Origin: Epiperipatus broadwayi
Taxonomy: Eukaryota > Onychophora > Udeonychophora > Euonychophora > Peripatidae
Length of the DNA: 64,000 bases
Assembly: GCA_028023455.1 (NCBI GenBank)
Contig: JAQFVV010006272.1
Coordinates: forward strand, 829,501-893,500
Reading direction: 5' to 3'
The notes under the pieces are model-generated. The model saw only the letters and a program-made list of their open reading frames with translations. It was not told the origin of the DNA and did no database searches. A program made the translations under genes and the position numbers. The first letter of the stretch is position 1. Every line of letters starts with the position of its first letter. Shown in pieces: positions 10,983 through 22,909 of the stretch.

Positions 10983-12140
10983 TTCCAATAGTTTTAAACT
11001 TTTCTCAAAAAAATGTAATTCAATATAAATAATACACACAATATATATACTAAAAAAAACTTGTTTAAACTTTAAAATAAAAATGTTAAATACATCAACA
11101 TATGCTTTCACCTAACTAATAGTCATACTCATAACTATAATTATCCAAGAGGGTTATGAGATTTTAGAAAAATCACAAAAGTAGTGATTAACATAAAATT
11201 TTATTATAAATTTATTTAAATGCACATTGATTATGTAAGTAATATTCACTAAGGCTGCAACCTCAAGAATATGCATGTAAAATGCGATATTAGGAACCTC
11301 TACAGGTTTTAACCACAAGCTTATGCTTTGGAAGAAAAGAAGGGGACCCTTCTTTACTTTGACCTACTTTCTATTTAAATAGGTGAAGCTGAAGTGGTTA
11401 GATCTGAGAGCGTGAAGGTATTCAATACTTCACTGATTAAGTCCACATTTCTTATTACACATCAATACTCATGAAATCTTTCAATTTACTATGAGTCAAT
11501 GGAAAGATCTTATGGTTAGAAATCTATTACGATAATTTAAAGTTGTAATTATAAATATATTTAAACACATGTTGATTATGTAAATAATATTTACTAAGGC
11601 TGTAACCTCAAGAATATGCGTTACATGCATATTCTTGAGGTTACAGCCTTAGTAAATAAAATTTTATTGTAAAATGTAAATAATTTATTTAAATGGTCAC
11701 TTTTCTGACAGGGGAATACAGGATTCTTTCTTGGTGATTGCATGCATATTGTTGACAATGGCCAGACCTCTTTAATTTTATGTTCAGCATCATTTCTTTC
11801 AGAGCACACAATACTGGTGGATATGGATTCAAAGCTGTGACCATGTTTAGACTCAGAAGCTTGGCACATTGCCAACAATAAACATGCGTTCATCAAGAAA
11901 AATTCCTGCATTCCTTTGTCAAAAAAGTGACTCATTTAAATAAAGTCATTTACATCTTATGATCAAATTTTATATAAATCACCACTTTTGTGATTCATCT
12001 ATAAATCTTGCAATCCCCTTGGATAATTATAGCTATGAGTATGATTACTAGTAAGTCAAAAGCATACATTAACATTTTTAATTTAAAGTATTAAACAAGC
12101 TTATTTTAGTATGCATGTTGTATGTACTATTTATATTGTA
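10983..12140. mobile_element. Large foldback element with arms of about 190 bp
   Basis: Sequence at about 11022-11205 (CAATATAAATA, then CTTGTTTAA, ATAATTATCCAAG, ATCACAAAAGT) returns as reverse complement at about 11970-12146. Two candidate direct repeats bracket it. One is TTAATGTAAATGTAA (10968-10982) with TTAACGTAAATGTAA (12141-12155), 14 of 15 matching. The other is a tighter AAATGTAA pair near 11012 and 12148. Inside lies a diverged copy of the repeat unit seen at 2473-3607 and a perfect 69-bp palindrome. The frame 11935-11621 (104 codons) lies in the interior, but I recognise no transposase motif in it. Confidence 0.6.
11589..11657. repeat. Perfect palindrome, 31-bp arms and 7-bp loop
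   Basis: Bases 11589-11619 are the exact reverse complement of 11627-11657, separated by GTTACAT. The arm contains GGCTGTAACCTCAAGAATA. A one-armed version of the same sequence occurs near 11250-11275 (GGCTGCAACCTCAAGAATAT), so the palindrome is the meeting point of a direct and an inverted copy. Confidence 0.9.
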
Positions 12141-12155
12141 TTAACGTAAATGTAA

Positions 12156-12920
12156 CAGAATATATGCATATGTATGTTTTGATGAAATATAACAATAAAT
12201 CAAAAATGACTACAAATTCAATTTGACTCAATGCATTTTTGATGGAGAGGGCACATTTATTTGTGTAGAGTAAAACAACTGAAAGAGAAAACTAAAAGTA
12301 TAGTATATTGTTATGATAATATAGTAGCAACTTTTTCCATATAAAATTGCCTTTTTTAATAAAAAAAAATTCCTGTAGTTCTTTTTTTTTCTATGCCAAA
12401 AATAAGATAATCTTTTAATCACCATAATTTAAAAAACATGCTAATTTGTTTGGGTGAAGGATAAAGAGGAAAAAAAAAACAACTATAATTAATTAAAATA
12501 AAATTTAACAAACTATTGGAACCTTTTTCACTTTTAAAAAGATTATCCATTTATCTCTTCTATTATTATCTTTTAAAAGTTGAAATTAAAAACTTTTCAG
12601 TACACATTTCCATAACTTATAAAAAGAAAAATGGTTCTCCCAGTACTTTTTTAAAAATTAAATTCACAACTGGTAGATAATTAAAATTACTAAAGAGAGA
12701 GAAAAATTATTTGTTTTATTATTTTACTCTCCCTTTTACAAATATTTATAATACATTAAAGTAATATTCACATTATTATTAAAAATGTTTTGGAGATCTT
12801 CCTATTATTTAATAATAAAAAATATTGAAATAAATACTCATTATTATAAAAGAAACACATGAAAATTTTAAATACTATTTCTCCATTGTAACTTTACTTA
12901 TTTAGAAGCTTGTAACATAT
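12156..12920. other. AT-rich anonymous stretch
   Basis: No gene or recognised repeat. The frame 12425-12228 is low-complexity. The last bases form the ATAT target of the LTR element that follows. Confidence 0.5.
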
Positions 12921-12924
12921 ATAT

Positions 12925-14775
12925 TGTAACAGGGTGGGGTTGAAACCCTGTTCCAAAGAAGGAAGTTTTGTATCCAAGTGTATGCATATAGTTTTATTAT
13001 TATGTGTTTGTATTTTATATTTGATTTTTTTTAAATGTTTTTTTTTTTCAAATAGTTAAATAAAGAGTTAAAACAGTCATGAAGAATGGGGGGAGGTTGT
13101 GCTCATTAATTTTGTTGAAGTACGTGTATATATATTGTTGTATAGATTGATGAAAGTAAGGAATCAAAATATATATATAATATACATGTTATTTCCATGA
13201 TGAAATTGGCTGTATTTCATTTTTAATAAAATATATATATATTTAATAAAAGTAACTAAAAAAGAAGAAAAAAGAGAAACTACATAGATTGTTCTCTGTG
13301 GAATACCTTTTAATGAAGTCATTATTTTTTTTAAAAAAAATGTTTGATGGAATTTTTGGTCAAGACAAAGAAGGAAAAGGTGCTAAAAGCTTTATTTTTG
13401 TTTGAAGAGAAGCCAGACCTTGAATACCATGTGCTGAGATACTAAAAAAATAGTTGAAATTCTGTGGATTGAAACTTTGTAGAATATAAAAGAAAAAATA
13501 CTATAAAAAAGAGAGGGGGGAAGGTCAACAGTTAGTTGGTGCTACATTTTTTTACTGAAATTTTAAGATAAAAGATTTATTAGCTACATTCATCTGTTTG
13601 CATTATTAAAGTCCTACATTGAAGATTTTGGAAACTTATTGAAGCCAGCAAGTATATTCACCAGCTATGAATAGGCTGGAGTAAAAGATTAAAATGTGCT
13701 GGGCTTTCGACCCCAGTCCCATGAAGATGTGCAAGATGCTACATAATTAAACCACCACTTGAACCTGAAGGAATCTGTTCCTGGCCATCTGTATTAGAGT
13801 TAATAACCAAATTAATAGAGATTCAAGGAACCAATCAGGATAACTCATCCATGATGAGCAAATTTAATGACCATTGCATCAAATGAAACTATTATCATTA
13901 CCAATCTAAATCTGTTACTTTCCCCAGGAAATCCCAGGTAATATATATATATATACTTTCCCTTTACACATTATTGTGTATTTTCTATTGATGTTTAAAG
14001 ACTTTATATGATAATATTCTGATCAGCTCTCTTCTCTGTTAAAATTATATTTCACATCTGGATTGAATGGGCATTTATTTTCTCTCTTTGCTTTTTCTTA
14101 TTTACTTGTCTGTGCAGCATATGTGTATGCTTATGTTTTATAAAAATATCTGAGCACAAAGAATATATATATATTTTATTATTTGTTATATTAAAAATTC
14201 TATTCATTAACTAAAAATTCTATTCTAATGAAATAGTCATGTTGTTTCATTACCTCAAGTTTTATGTAGATAGCTAAAGAAAGAAGTATACGTATGTATA
14301 GTAATTGTTTAGGTAAATTAATTGAATACTTGATTATTGCTGTTTCCCGTATGTTTCTCCTGGTTTAAGTATCACCCACCCTGAATGAGCTATCCAGTAG
14401 CCATGCTTTCAAAGTATCCATGATTGTTCTTATATTTCTTTCAGTATAATTCTTATATAAATAAGATTGGCACTTGGAGTCAGAAAACTGACATCCATAA
14501 ATATGCTGAATGAGATATATAATTAAATATTAGATAGTTTTTTTAGAGGAATACAGAATTATCACAATAAAGAAGTATATTGCATCCTTTCATATATATA
14601 TATAAACTTAGCTATATTGCCATGAGAGAAGGAGCTCATTTTGTTTAAATGAAATATTAATTATTATGAAACATTTTAGATAAGTATAGGATTACCGCAA
14701 TAAAGAGATATGTTGTGTCATCATGTATATAAAGTTAGCTATACAGTTTTGAGTGAAGAATTAGATTTTATTACA
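12925..14775 (+). repeat. 5' LTR of the Gypsy-type element
   Basis: 1,851 bp, from TGTAACAGGGTGGGG to TTTTATTACA. It aligns with 18796-21446 along its length but lacks the roughly 770-bp segment seen there at 19181-19950. It also lacks the SINE fragment at 20887-20998. Confidence 0.9.
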
Positions 14776-14776
14776 A

Positions 14777-14794
14777 TGGCCTCCCAACTTAGGG
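14777..14794 (+). other. Primer binding site of the Gypsy-type element
   Basis: TGGCCTCCCAACTTAGGG begins with the TGG expected opposite a tRNA CCA end, one base after the 5' LTR. I cannot name the tRNA with confidence. Confidence 0.6.
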
Positions 14795-15068
14795 GCTTTT
14801 GAAGAGTAGAAAGTATGGGTGACAAAATATAAGGGTTGAATAATAGTAAAAGAGTTAAAGAGAAAATATTAGTAAATTGTTATAATTCATTTTGTTGTAT
14901 GTTAAGAAAGAAAAATTGGAAGATAGATCATGAAGCAGGTAATATAGGGAAATTTATATATGTAGCACAGTACTTTGTGGGCTGGGAAGTTAAATCTAGT
15001 ATGTTTGTTCTTAAAAGTAGATAGTAATAATATATATATATATAGGGGAATTATGGAAAGAGAGTAGG

Positions 15069-15272
15069 ATGAGTATGGAATTGGTGAAAATAAAAATGTA
15101 TGAAGAGGGAAAGGATGAGACACTAATAGATCATATTAAAAACTTACAAAGGTATTTTGAGAGTTACAAAATACTAGAAGATAGAATAGTGATAGCATAC
15201 AGTCACCTCGAAGGGTACACCGAGGCTTGGAAGAATTCACTTTTTACAGCTGCAAACTTTCTCAGACTATAA
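15069..15272 (+). pseudogene. gag capsid fragment of the Gypsy-type element
   Basis: The longest surviving gag frame. It contains the pattern LIDHIKNLQRYFESYKI, then AYSHLEGYTEAWK, which fits the Gypsy capsid region where an aromatic YFE helix is followed by an LEG-A-W motif. The frame ends early at 15272 and the nucleocapsid part downstream is scattered over several frames. No zinc knuckle is clearly preserved. Confidence 0.7.
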
Positions 15273-15768
15273 AACAGCTCTAAAGAAGACCTTCTGGAAT
15301 GAAGAGTGACAGGAGAATATTAAATCCCAGTTAATGAAACAAATGTTTTAGGGGGATAATAGAGTAGATTACATACAGTTTTTTAAGGCAACAAAGTAGT
15401 CATGCTGAATACATTATAAGCTTGTGAAACTTTTTAAGAAACAAATTGTCAGGATGGTACATAGAAACCTACCATGGAAATAAAATGGATGTTGGGAAAG
15501 GGGAATGAGAGGTCAGTGAAAGCAATAGATAAAATATTGAGTCAGCTAGATGTAAGTAAGAAAATGTAATAAATCAATTTGACAATCAAAGATTTAGGTT
15601 GATAGAAGAGGCAGGGATTTATGAAATAATAAAAGAGAAACATACAAGGTAAATTAAGCTATACTAGGATACCGACAGAATCAAAAGCAAGTAGGAAACT
15701 TGGTGTACTTATAGGAAGACTGGGTCCCATGCTATGCTCAGCAAACATGTCCTAAAATTCTCATAGCC

Positions 15769-15969
15769 ATGAGTCAGATAAAAGTGGAGGCACTTGTGGA
15801 TTCAAGTAATCAAATCTCAGTGATAACAGAAAGACTGTACCATAGAATAATCCAACAGCAACTGTACATGGCCACTCTTTCAATGAAATCAGTTCAAGTG
15901 ACAATAGCTAATAATCAGAAAGCCAGGATAGAACTCAAACAAAAGAATGATCTGATCTATACAGTTTAA
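15769..15969 (+). pseudogene. Aspartic protease fragment of the Gypsy-type element
   Basis: The frame opens with KVEALVDSSNQISVITERLY, which aligns with the start of retroviral-type aspartic proteases. The catalytic triplet, normally DTG or DSG, reads DSS here. It ends at a stop after about 66 codons. The flap and ILG-type segment of a full protease are not found in the same frame. Confidence 0.65.
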
Positions 15970-16289
15970 TAGGGGTGTTACGCATTACTGAAGGCCCAAT
16001 AGACTGCATTATCATGGAAAAAGTATATTAGGGAAAAAGGGCCAAGTAAAATTGGGAAAGGATTCTAAGGCAAATATTGAAATATAATCAAGTTTTTTCA
16101 GTTATAACAGGTATAATCCAGGGTTTCGAGCAAAGGATAAACTGAATAAAACCAACCCTTTAAAGCAAGGTCATATCCACTTCTCCATTAATATAGGGAT
16201 GAAGTTAAGAAACAAATAGACCAAATGGTGGAATGGGTCATTATCTCACAATTCTCATCAGTATATTGTAACCCACTGGTAGTTGTAAA

Positions 16290-17322
16290 AAATATGGCAT
16301 AGTGAGGTTGTGTCTTGATGCACATCAACTCAACAAAATGACAATTCTGAATTGTAACATTCCATCACCAAACAAGAACTCTTAGGGAGATTCAGGGAAG
16401 AAAGAATTGTCTCAATGTTTGACTTGATTGAAAGCTACTGGCAAATTAAACTTCACCTGGATGATTGTAAATACATGGAGTTTCAACATGAGGGTTATTT
16501 ATATCAATTCAACTGGATGCCATTTGGTTTAACATATAGTGGGGCAGGATTATTGAGATGCCTGGATTAGCTACTGTCAACTGAGATAAAAGATTTATTA
16601 TAATGTACATGAATGACATGTTGGTGGCATCTGCTATGGTGGAAGAACATGTAAAGGATGTTGAAATGTTTTTAAAGGAATGTATGGAAAAAGGAATTAA
16701 AGTAAACTTTTAAAAAAGTACATTATTTCAGGAGGAAGTGAAATTTTTGGGCCATGTAGTATGTGAACAAGGTATTAGGCTTCACCCTGATAAAGTATTA
16801 GCCATTAGGGATTTTCCTATACCCAAGTTCAATAAACAAATATGGTCCTTTTTGGGTCTGTGCAATTTCTACTATAGGATTCAGGAACAATTCGCAGAAC
16901 AGATAGAACCCTTGGTTAGATTAGTGAGTAACAATGTTCCATGGAAATGAGAGCAAGCATTTGAAAGGCTTAAAGCAGGGTTTGTTGAATACATGATGCT
17001 GGTATTTCCTGATTTTACAAAGTCATTAATAGTGCAAACTGACAGTAGTGAGTATGGGCTGGAAGTGACATTATCTAAAGAGCAAGTGAATGGCTGGATA
17101 AGTGTATTATATTCTCTAAGTCAGTTACTTAAAAGGTTTAAACTCAATTATACCACCACAGGAAAGGAAGCCCTGGTGATTGGTTGGGCATTTCAAAAAC
17201 TCAGTACACTCTTATTAGAATCAGAAGTAATCATGATCATGAACCATAAAAGCTTGAAGTTTATGAACCACAGTTACCCAACCAATAATCAGTTGGTGCA
17301 CTGGAGTTTGTATCTTCAATAA
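16290..17322 (+). pseudogene. Reverse transcriptase and RNase H of the Gypsy-type element, broken
   Basis: RT copies the element RNA into DNA and RNase H removes the template. Fragments in several frames run in order. They begin with a damaged fingers/palm region, then YMNDM at about 16600-16617, where the family has YxDD, so the first catalytic aspartate is replaced by asparagine. The frame 16738-16950 follows with KFLGHVV and LHPDKV, then FLGLCNFYYR, all classic Gypsy thumb and connection motifs. The frame 16993-17322 holds RNase H: LIVQTDSSEYGL has the first catalytic aspartate and GKEALVI the glutamate. Internal stops and frameshifts separate the parts, so it cannot be active. Confidence 0.85.
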
Positions 17323-17629
17323 TACAATTATACCAAGAAGCACTGCAACGGGTCAGAGAATATTGTGGCTGACATTCTCAGCCAAAACTCTGCACACTCC
17401 CAGTCTCAACATTTGAAGGTAGAAAACTTATACATAGCAGAATAATGGAGAATAAATGAAGAATTTGAGGGTGACCTTAAATGGTTGGCTCAGCACTAAA
17501 GACAAGATATCCATTTAAAATAAGGAATTGAGTGCCTGGAAGGGAAAGAAGCAAGGCTATAAGATGAGTAGGAAATAAGATTGAGCATTATAAACTAGAC
17601 CAATCCATGCTTCAATATAAGATCTGGGA

Positions 17630-18660
17630 TGATCCTGAAGAATGAGAGACAGTCATACCTCGACAAATTGTATATGGGCACTATGATATGGTGAAGATTG
17701 AACTTTGGCTTCAGAAGTAGTTCTATTGGCCAGGCATGCATAGCAAAGTTATTGCCTTAATAAACCAGTGTAAAAATTATCAGAAAGTCAAAACAGCAAT
17801 TAGAAGTTATGTGGCCCCAATGATTTTCATGATTTCAAAAAAACCATGAGAAATGATGGTTGTGGTTTATAAGAAGTATTTGCGAGTGGTGTGCATTTTA
17901 TTTTCCAAATTTGTGGCTACCTAACCAATATCTCAAGAAAATGCAAGAAACACAATATGTGTACAAGGAGGAAACATTTCCCATCTGTAGGAAAACCTCA
18001 TGTTTTTCTCTCTGATCATGGTACACCATATTGGCCACCTAACCAATAGCTCAAGCAAATGCAAAAAACACAATATGTGTACAAGGAAGGAAACATTTCA
18101 CATCTGTAGGAAAACCTCAGGTTATTCTCTCTGATCATGGTACACCATATGTATTTGGAGATTGGCAGAGATGGATCCAGAGATTAGGAATCAAGCATAT
18201 ATTAATGTCCATTTGCAATCCACAATAAAACATGAATGAACAGGTAATGTGTGAGTTGAGGCAGTTATTTAGAACCTACTCCAACAAATCACTGGGGTTG
18301 AGTCAATTGGTCAGTCAATGAATCACCTGGGTTTCACCAGTGCAGTTACATTTTAGTAAACATGTTCATAAATTGACCATGGCTATCTTACCAGGGATGG
18401 AAGACCCTGCCATAAATACTGAAAATGATCTGACTCATGCATATCAAACTCTTTTCAAGAGGAGTCAAAAATGAAACAAAAAGTGAATAGGAGAATCACA
18501 TACGTTTAAGATAGGTGACTGAGTAATGATAAAGATGCCATATTTAAGTGAACCTGGAAAGTTTACATGTTAAAAATTCTGTAATCTATATGAGGGTCCA
18601 TTCACTATAGTAAAATGCTATGGAAACAATGCATTTTAGGTAGATACCAGCAACAGGTAA
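17630..18660 (+). pseudogene. Integrase of the Gypsy-type element, broken and internally duplicated
   Basis: The zinc-binding region is visible near 17660-17790, with QIVYGHYDMVK, FYWPGMHSKV and NQCKNYQK. The last cysteine of the HHCC set reads tyrosine. The catalytic core carries SDHGTPY, the region of the second acidic residue, and it occurs twice because of a tandem duplication at about 17915-18145. The C-terminal end has a YEGPFTIV segment at about 18580-18610, typical of the Gypsy integrase tail. Many stops interrupt it. Confidence 0.75.
17915..18145 (+). repeat. Tandem duplication of about 117 bp inside the integrase
   Basis: The segment containing CACAATATGTGTACAAGG, GGAAAACCTCA and GATCATGGTACACCATAT appears twice in a row. 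The first copy is at about 17915-18032 and the second at 18033-18149, with around 90% identity by eye. The duplication repeats a part of the catalytic core. Confidence 0.8.
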
Positions 18661-18782
18661 GAGGTCCTATAATGCCAAATCCCTCAAACCTATGCCATCA
18701 TGCAAGTAAATTATTGTATAGGTCATTATTTTGATGCTTAAACTTGAGCCATTCAAACATATAATTGATGTTTGAAGCCTTT

Positions 18783-18792
18783 AAATGGGGGG
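18783..18792 (+). other. Polypurine tract of the Gypsy-type element
   Basis: AAATGGGGGG lies three bases before the 3' LTR, the expected plus-strand priming site. Confidence 0.6.
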
Positions 18793-19255
18793 TATTGTAA
18801 CAGGATGGGTTCAAATCCCATTCCAAAGAAGGAAGTTTCATATTCATGCATATGCATATAGTTTTATTATTAATTGTTCGTATTTTATATTTGATTTTTT
18901 TATTAAATATTTTCTTCAAATAGTTAAAACAGACATGAAAAATGGGAGAGGGGGGCTCTTTTATTTTGTTGAACCAAGTGTGTATATATCATATAGGTGG
19001 GTAAATGGAAGGAAGCCCAACATAAAAAATATATAATATACACTTTATTCCCAGGATGAAATTCACCGTATTTCATATTTAATAAATAATATATATATAT
19101 ATATTTAATAAAAATAAAAATAATTAAAAAAAAAAAATAGAGTGCAACTAATGCCTTTTAATGAAGGCATTATTTTAAGTATTTTCAAAAAAATAAAAAA
19201 TAATAAAATTAACTTAATTCTTAGACTGTTTCTTACGCGACCTCTCGTAAGCAGT

Positions 19256-19557
19256 TGACGTCACTATAACTCAGCCGATTCTTATGCTAAAAAATTCGTT
19301 CGATTTGTTTCTAAGAGATTTTTAAAAGTTCTGTACGATGGTGACCTCTTCCGACTTATTTTACAAGTAAAAAATAAAAAAAAACGCATTTAAACCTAAA
19401 CAAAGAAAGAACATTATTTGTGATTGGTTCTTAGCAAGCTCTCAGCCGAAAAAGACATTCTAATTGGCTGGAAAGAACAAAGAAACCGCCTGATCAAAGA
19501 AAATAAAGAAAAACGCTGAGATTTTCATTTCGAATCCAATTTTAAGTATTATAAAAG
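19256..19557 (+). promoter_or_regulatory. Promoter-like cluster in the 3' LTR: CRE, inverted CCAAT boxes, TATA
   Basis: Within the segment present only in the 3' LTR there is a palindromic CRE TGACGTCA (19256-19263), ATTGG motifs at 19423-19427 and 19463-19467, CCAAT at 19536-19540 and TATAAAAG at 19550-19557. The spacing suits a Pol II core promoter on the plus strand. Activity is inferred, not shown. Confidence 0.5.
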
Positions 19558-20886
19558 AATATTTTGACAAATTAAAAATAATTTTTAAAAAATAAACTAA
19601 AAAAACAAAATTATTTTCGAAAAATATCGAAGATTTTTGTAAAAATATTGAAGCTGTAGTAAAAAGAAATATTTACTTTTCTATAACGTAAAAGTCGATC
19701 TTTTTGTTTATATTATAGCTTTTATGTTGCCGAAATTGAATATTTTAGAAAAAATAAATAGCAATTTATTTTTGAAAGAACTTTCGTTCTCTTCATAACC
19801 TGAAAAATTAATAATATACTTTTTATAAATGTATCTGAGTTGAATTTAATATTATAGGCGAATATGTTTTAACAATAGGCTTTGTCTTCAGTTTGTAAGT
19901 TGGCCAGTTAAAAGCTTTGATTTTTACCTCATACAACCAAGGTTAAAGGTGTTCGATGGAATTTTTGGTCAAGACAAAGAAGAAAAAGGTGCTAAAAGTT
20001 GTGCTTTTATTTGAAGAGAAGCCAGACCAGGAATACCACATGCTTAGATACTAAAAATTAACTGAAATTATGTGGATTGGAACTTTCTAGAATATAAAAA
20101 GAAAAAAAGATTATAAAAGGGATAGGGGAGGGTCAAGAGTTAGTTTGTGCTATTTATTTTTTTTTTACTGAAATTTGAATGTAAAAGAGTCTCATCTACA
20201 TTCGTCTGTTCGCCTTATTAAAGTTTTACATTGAAGATTTAGGTAACTTATTGGAACCAGCAAATATATTCTCCAGCTATGAATAGGCTGGGGTAAAGTT
20301 TAATATGTGCTAGGCTTTTGACCCTGGCCCCACAAAGATGCTACATAATTAAACCACCACTTAAACCTGAAGGAATTGGCTCCTGGCTGTCTGTATTAGA
20401 GTAAACAACCAAATTAATAGATATTCAAGGAATCAGGCAGAACAACACATCCATGATGAGCAATTTTAATGGCCATTGGGTCAAATGAAACTATTATCAA
20501 TACCAATCTGAATATGTTACTTTCCCTGGGAATCCCAGGTTATATGTACACTTTATTATATATATTTCACCTTTACACATCAGTGTGTATTTTCTATTAA
20601 TGTTTAAGGACTTTATATGATGATATTCTGATCAGCTGTCTTCTCTGTTAAAATTATATTTCACATCTGGATTGAATAGACATTTTTTTTTTTATTTGCT
20701 TGTCTGGGCATCATATGTGTATGCTTATGTTTTATAAAAATATCTGAGCATAAATAATATATTTTTTTAATTATTTGTTTGTTATAGTAAAAATTCTATT
20801 CTAATGAAATAGTCATGTTGTTTCATTACCTCAAGCTTTATGTAGATAACTAAAGAAAGAAGTATATGTATGTGCACTAATTGTTT

Positions 20887-20998
20887 AGTATATAGGGTAT
20901 ATGTGCACAGACTTTCACATGACCCACCACTTTCCACACTATCTCATATCATTGATACACTTGAACACATATATGTTGAAAAGATAAATAATCACCAA
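20887..20998 (-). mobile_element. tRNA-like SINE fragment inside the 3' LTR
   Basis: Contains TATAGGGTATATG, CTATCTCATATCATTGATACA and the AATAATCACCAATAT core in the minus orientation. The 5' LTR has no counterpart, so it arrived after the LTR retrotransposon. Confidence 0.65.
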
Positions 20999-21450
20999 TA
21001 TTCATATTATTGTTGCTTCCTATATGTTTCTCCTGGTTTAAGTACCACCTGCCCCGAATGAGCTAGCCAGTGACCAGGCTTTCTACATATCCACAATCAT
21101 TCTTACATCTCTTTCAGTATAATTCCTATATAAATGATATTGGCACTCGGAGTCAAGAAAGTGATGTCCATAAATATGCTGAACAAAATATATGATTAAA
21201 TATTATAGTTTTTTTTTAGAGAAACGTAGAAGTATTCCAATAAAGAAATATTATTGCACCCTCTTGCACATTGAATTAGATATATTGCCATGAGAAAAGG
21301 GGTTTGTTTTATGTCAATGAAATATTATTAATTATTATGTAAAATTTAAGATAAGTATAGGATTACCACAATAAAGAGATATACTGCGTCATTGCTTTTA
21401 TAAAAGTAGCTATACAGCTGTGAGTGAAAGATTAAATTTCATTACAATAT

Positions 21451-22909
21451 ATATATATATACATAAGGTGAATTAAATAACATTAAATAGTATAAAATAT
21501 GATCATAAAGATAAACTTCTAACTTAAATGCATTATAATATAGGATGTTATTTATTTCAGCATCATAACTGTATTGCATTGAATAAAATGAATTACCTTT
21601 CATTTATTATCAAGTTCTTTATGGTTTCTGATTCAAATTTCATGCTCATTAATACTAGGACTTGCTTTAGTTATCTTTATGAAAACTTTAACATGAATTC
21701 AAATGGTCACATTTTCATTTGTTCTATCATAGTTTTGATACTGGAAGGTGTTCAGTGAAACTCAACATACCATTTCTGATGGAGAGATTTAGATATTTAA
21801 AATTTTTAGATCGTCTGACAAACAAAGTGTTGTTCTTAGAAATATATATATATGATGAGAGAGAGATCAACATGATAGGACAATTTTTAAGAACATTGAA
21901 CTTATATCAGAAATGCTGTGAATTAATTTCATTACTTACATGTGTTTCTTTAATATATTAATTACTACATAAGTATATAGATATTAAACAGAATTATCAC
22001 TTGACATTATTTCACCCTTTTCAAAAAGTCTTTTTCACATATTAGTCAATCATCTAATCAGTGTCCCCTATTTTTTTAATCAACTTTTGAATTATTCGGT
22101 TTTACTTTGGCACATCTTATTACTACTACAAAAGTTATATATTGTTCATACTTTTACTGCCTTTTATTCTTTGGAGTCATTAAATAATATAAATTTAAAA
22201 TTGAGATGCTGGAATAATTTTAGTTAAGAATATGACAAGTACTGGCTCAAACATCCACTGATGGTGAGCACTCCATCTCGTGGGAATAATACCGAGCTGT
22301 CTAATAATTTAACCTGCCTTTGGAAAGTAAGTTATATATATATACACACATCTACCTTTGGAAAGTAAGTTATATATATACACACCTGCCTGTGTAAAGT
22401 AAGTTATATATATTGAAACATATATACAGTATGGAATTTATTAACTTTATTTTCTAAGCTAAAATGAATAAAGTATCTTACTAAAAATATGTACTCTATG
22501 AAAAATAGTGTATGTGGTACTTCATTAAATATTTTCGCATACGTAGATCTCAACTACTGTTCAACTTGCTAAAATAATAACTTTAATTATATATAACTTA
22601 AATACCCATTTCATTAATGAATTTAATCTCTGACGCATTTTGCAAACTTTTTTTAACCAACCTAAAAATATCTTGCGCTGTATGTTTTGAAAATAGTATA
22701 GTACAGTATTTAGCTTACGATGCGTTGAAAGATATTTATTTTTCATAATTAGTAGACTACAACCCCCCATAGTAGAGCAGTTGATATTTGTAATGTTTTA
22801 TTTACGTATTTAAACCTAATTTTATATTTATTTTGTATAGAACTGTTCTTTGTAAATTTTCGATTTAATTTGCTATCTAATGTCTTGCTTTTGTTTTGAT
22901 GATTTACAG
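21451..22909. other. AT-rich stretch upstream of the signal-peptide exon
   Basis: No coding region recognised. It includes the short tandem repeat at 22312-22414. The end of the stretch (22881-22907) is T-rich and runs into a splice acceptor. Confidence 0.5.
22312..22414 (+). repeat. Tandem repeat, three units of about 30-41 bp
   Basis: Three units built on ACCTGCCTTTGGAAAGTAAG followed by TTATATATA and CACAC, at about 22312, 22352 and 22384. The third is diverged (GCCTGTGTAAAGTAAG). Confidence 0.75.

Larger units (their letters stand above)
12925..21446 (+). mobile_element. Ty3/Gypsy-type LTR retrotransposon, complete but decayed
   Basis: Two long terminal repeats beginning TGTAACAGG and ending ATTACA enclose an interior with gag, protease, reverse transcriptase, RNase H and integrase remnants in Gypsy order. 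The insertion is flanked by ATAT at 12921-12924 and 21447-21450. The primer binding site starts one base after the 5' LTR, and a polypurine tract precedes the 3' LTR. The LTRs have diverged by many substitutions and indels, and all frames are broken, so the copy is old and inactive. The order RT-RNase H-integrase excludes Ty1/Copia. Confidence 0.92.
18796..21446 (+). repeat. 3' LTR of the Gypsy-type element
   Basis: 2,651 bp, from TGTAACAGGATGGGT to TTTCATTACA. It is 800 bp longer than the 5' LTR, mainly because of 19181-19950 and a SINE-derived piece at 20887-20998. Confidence 0.9.
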
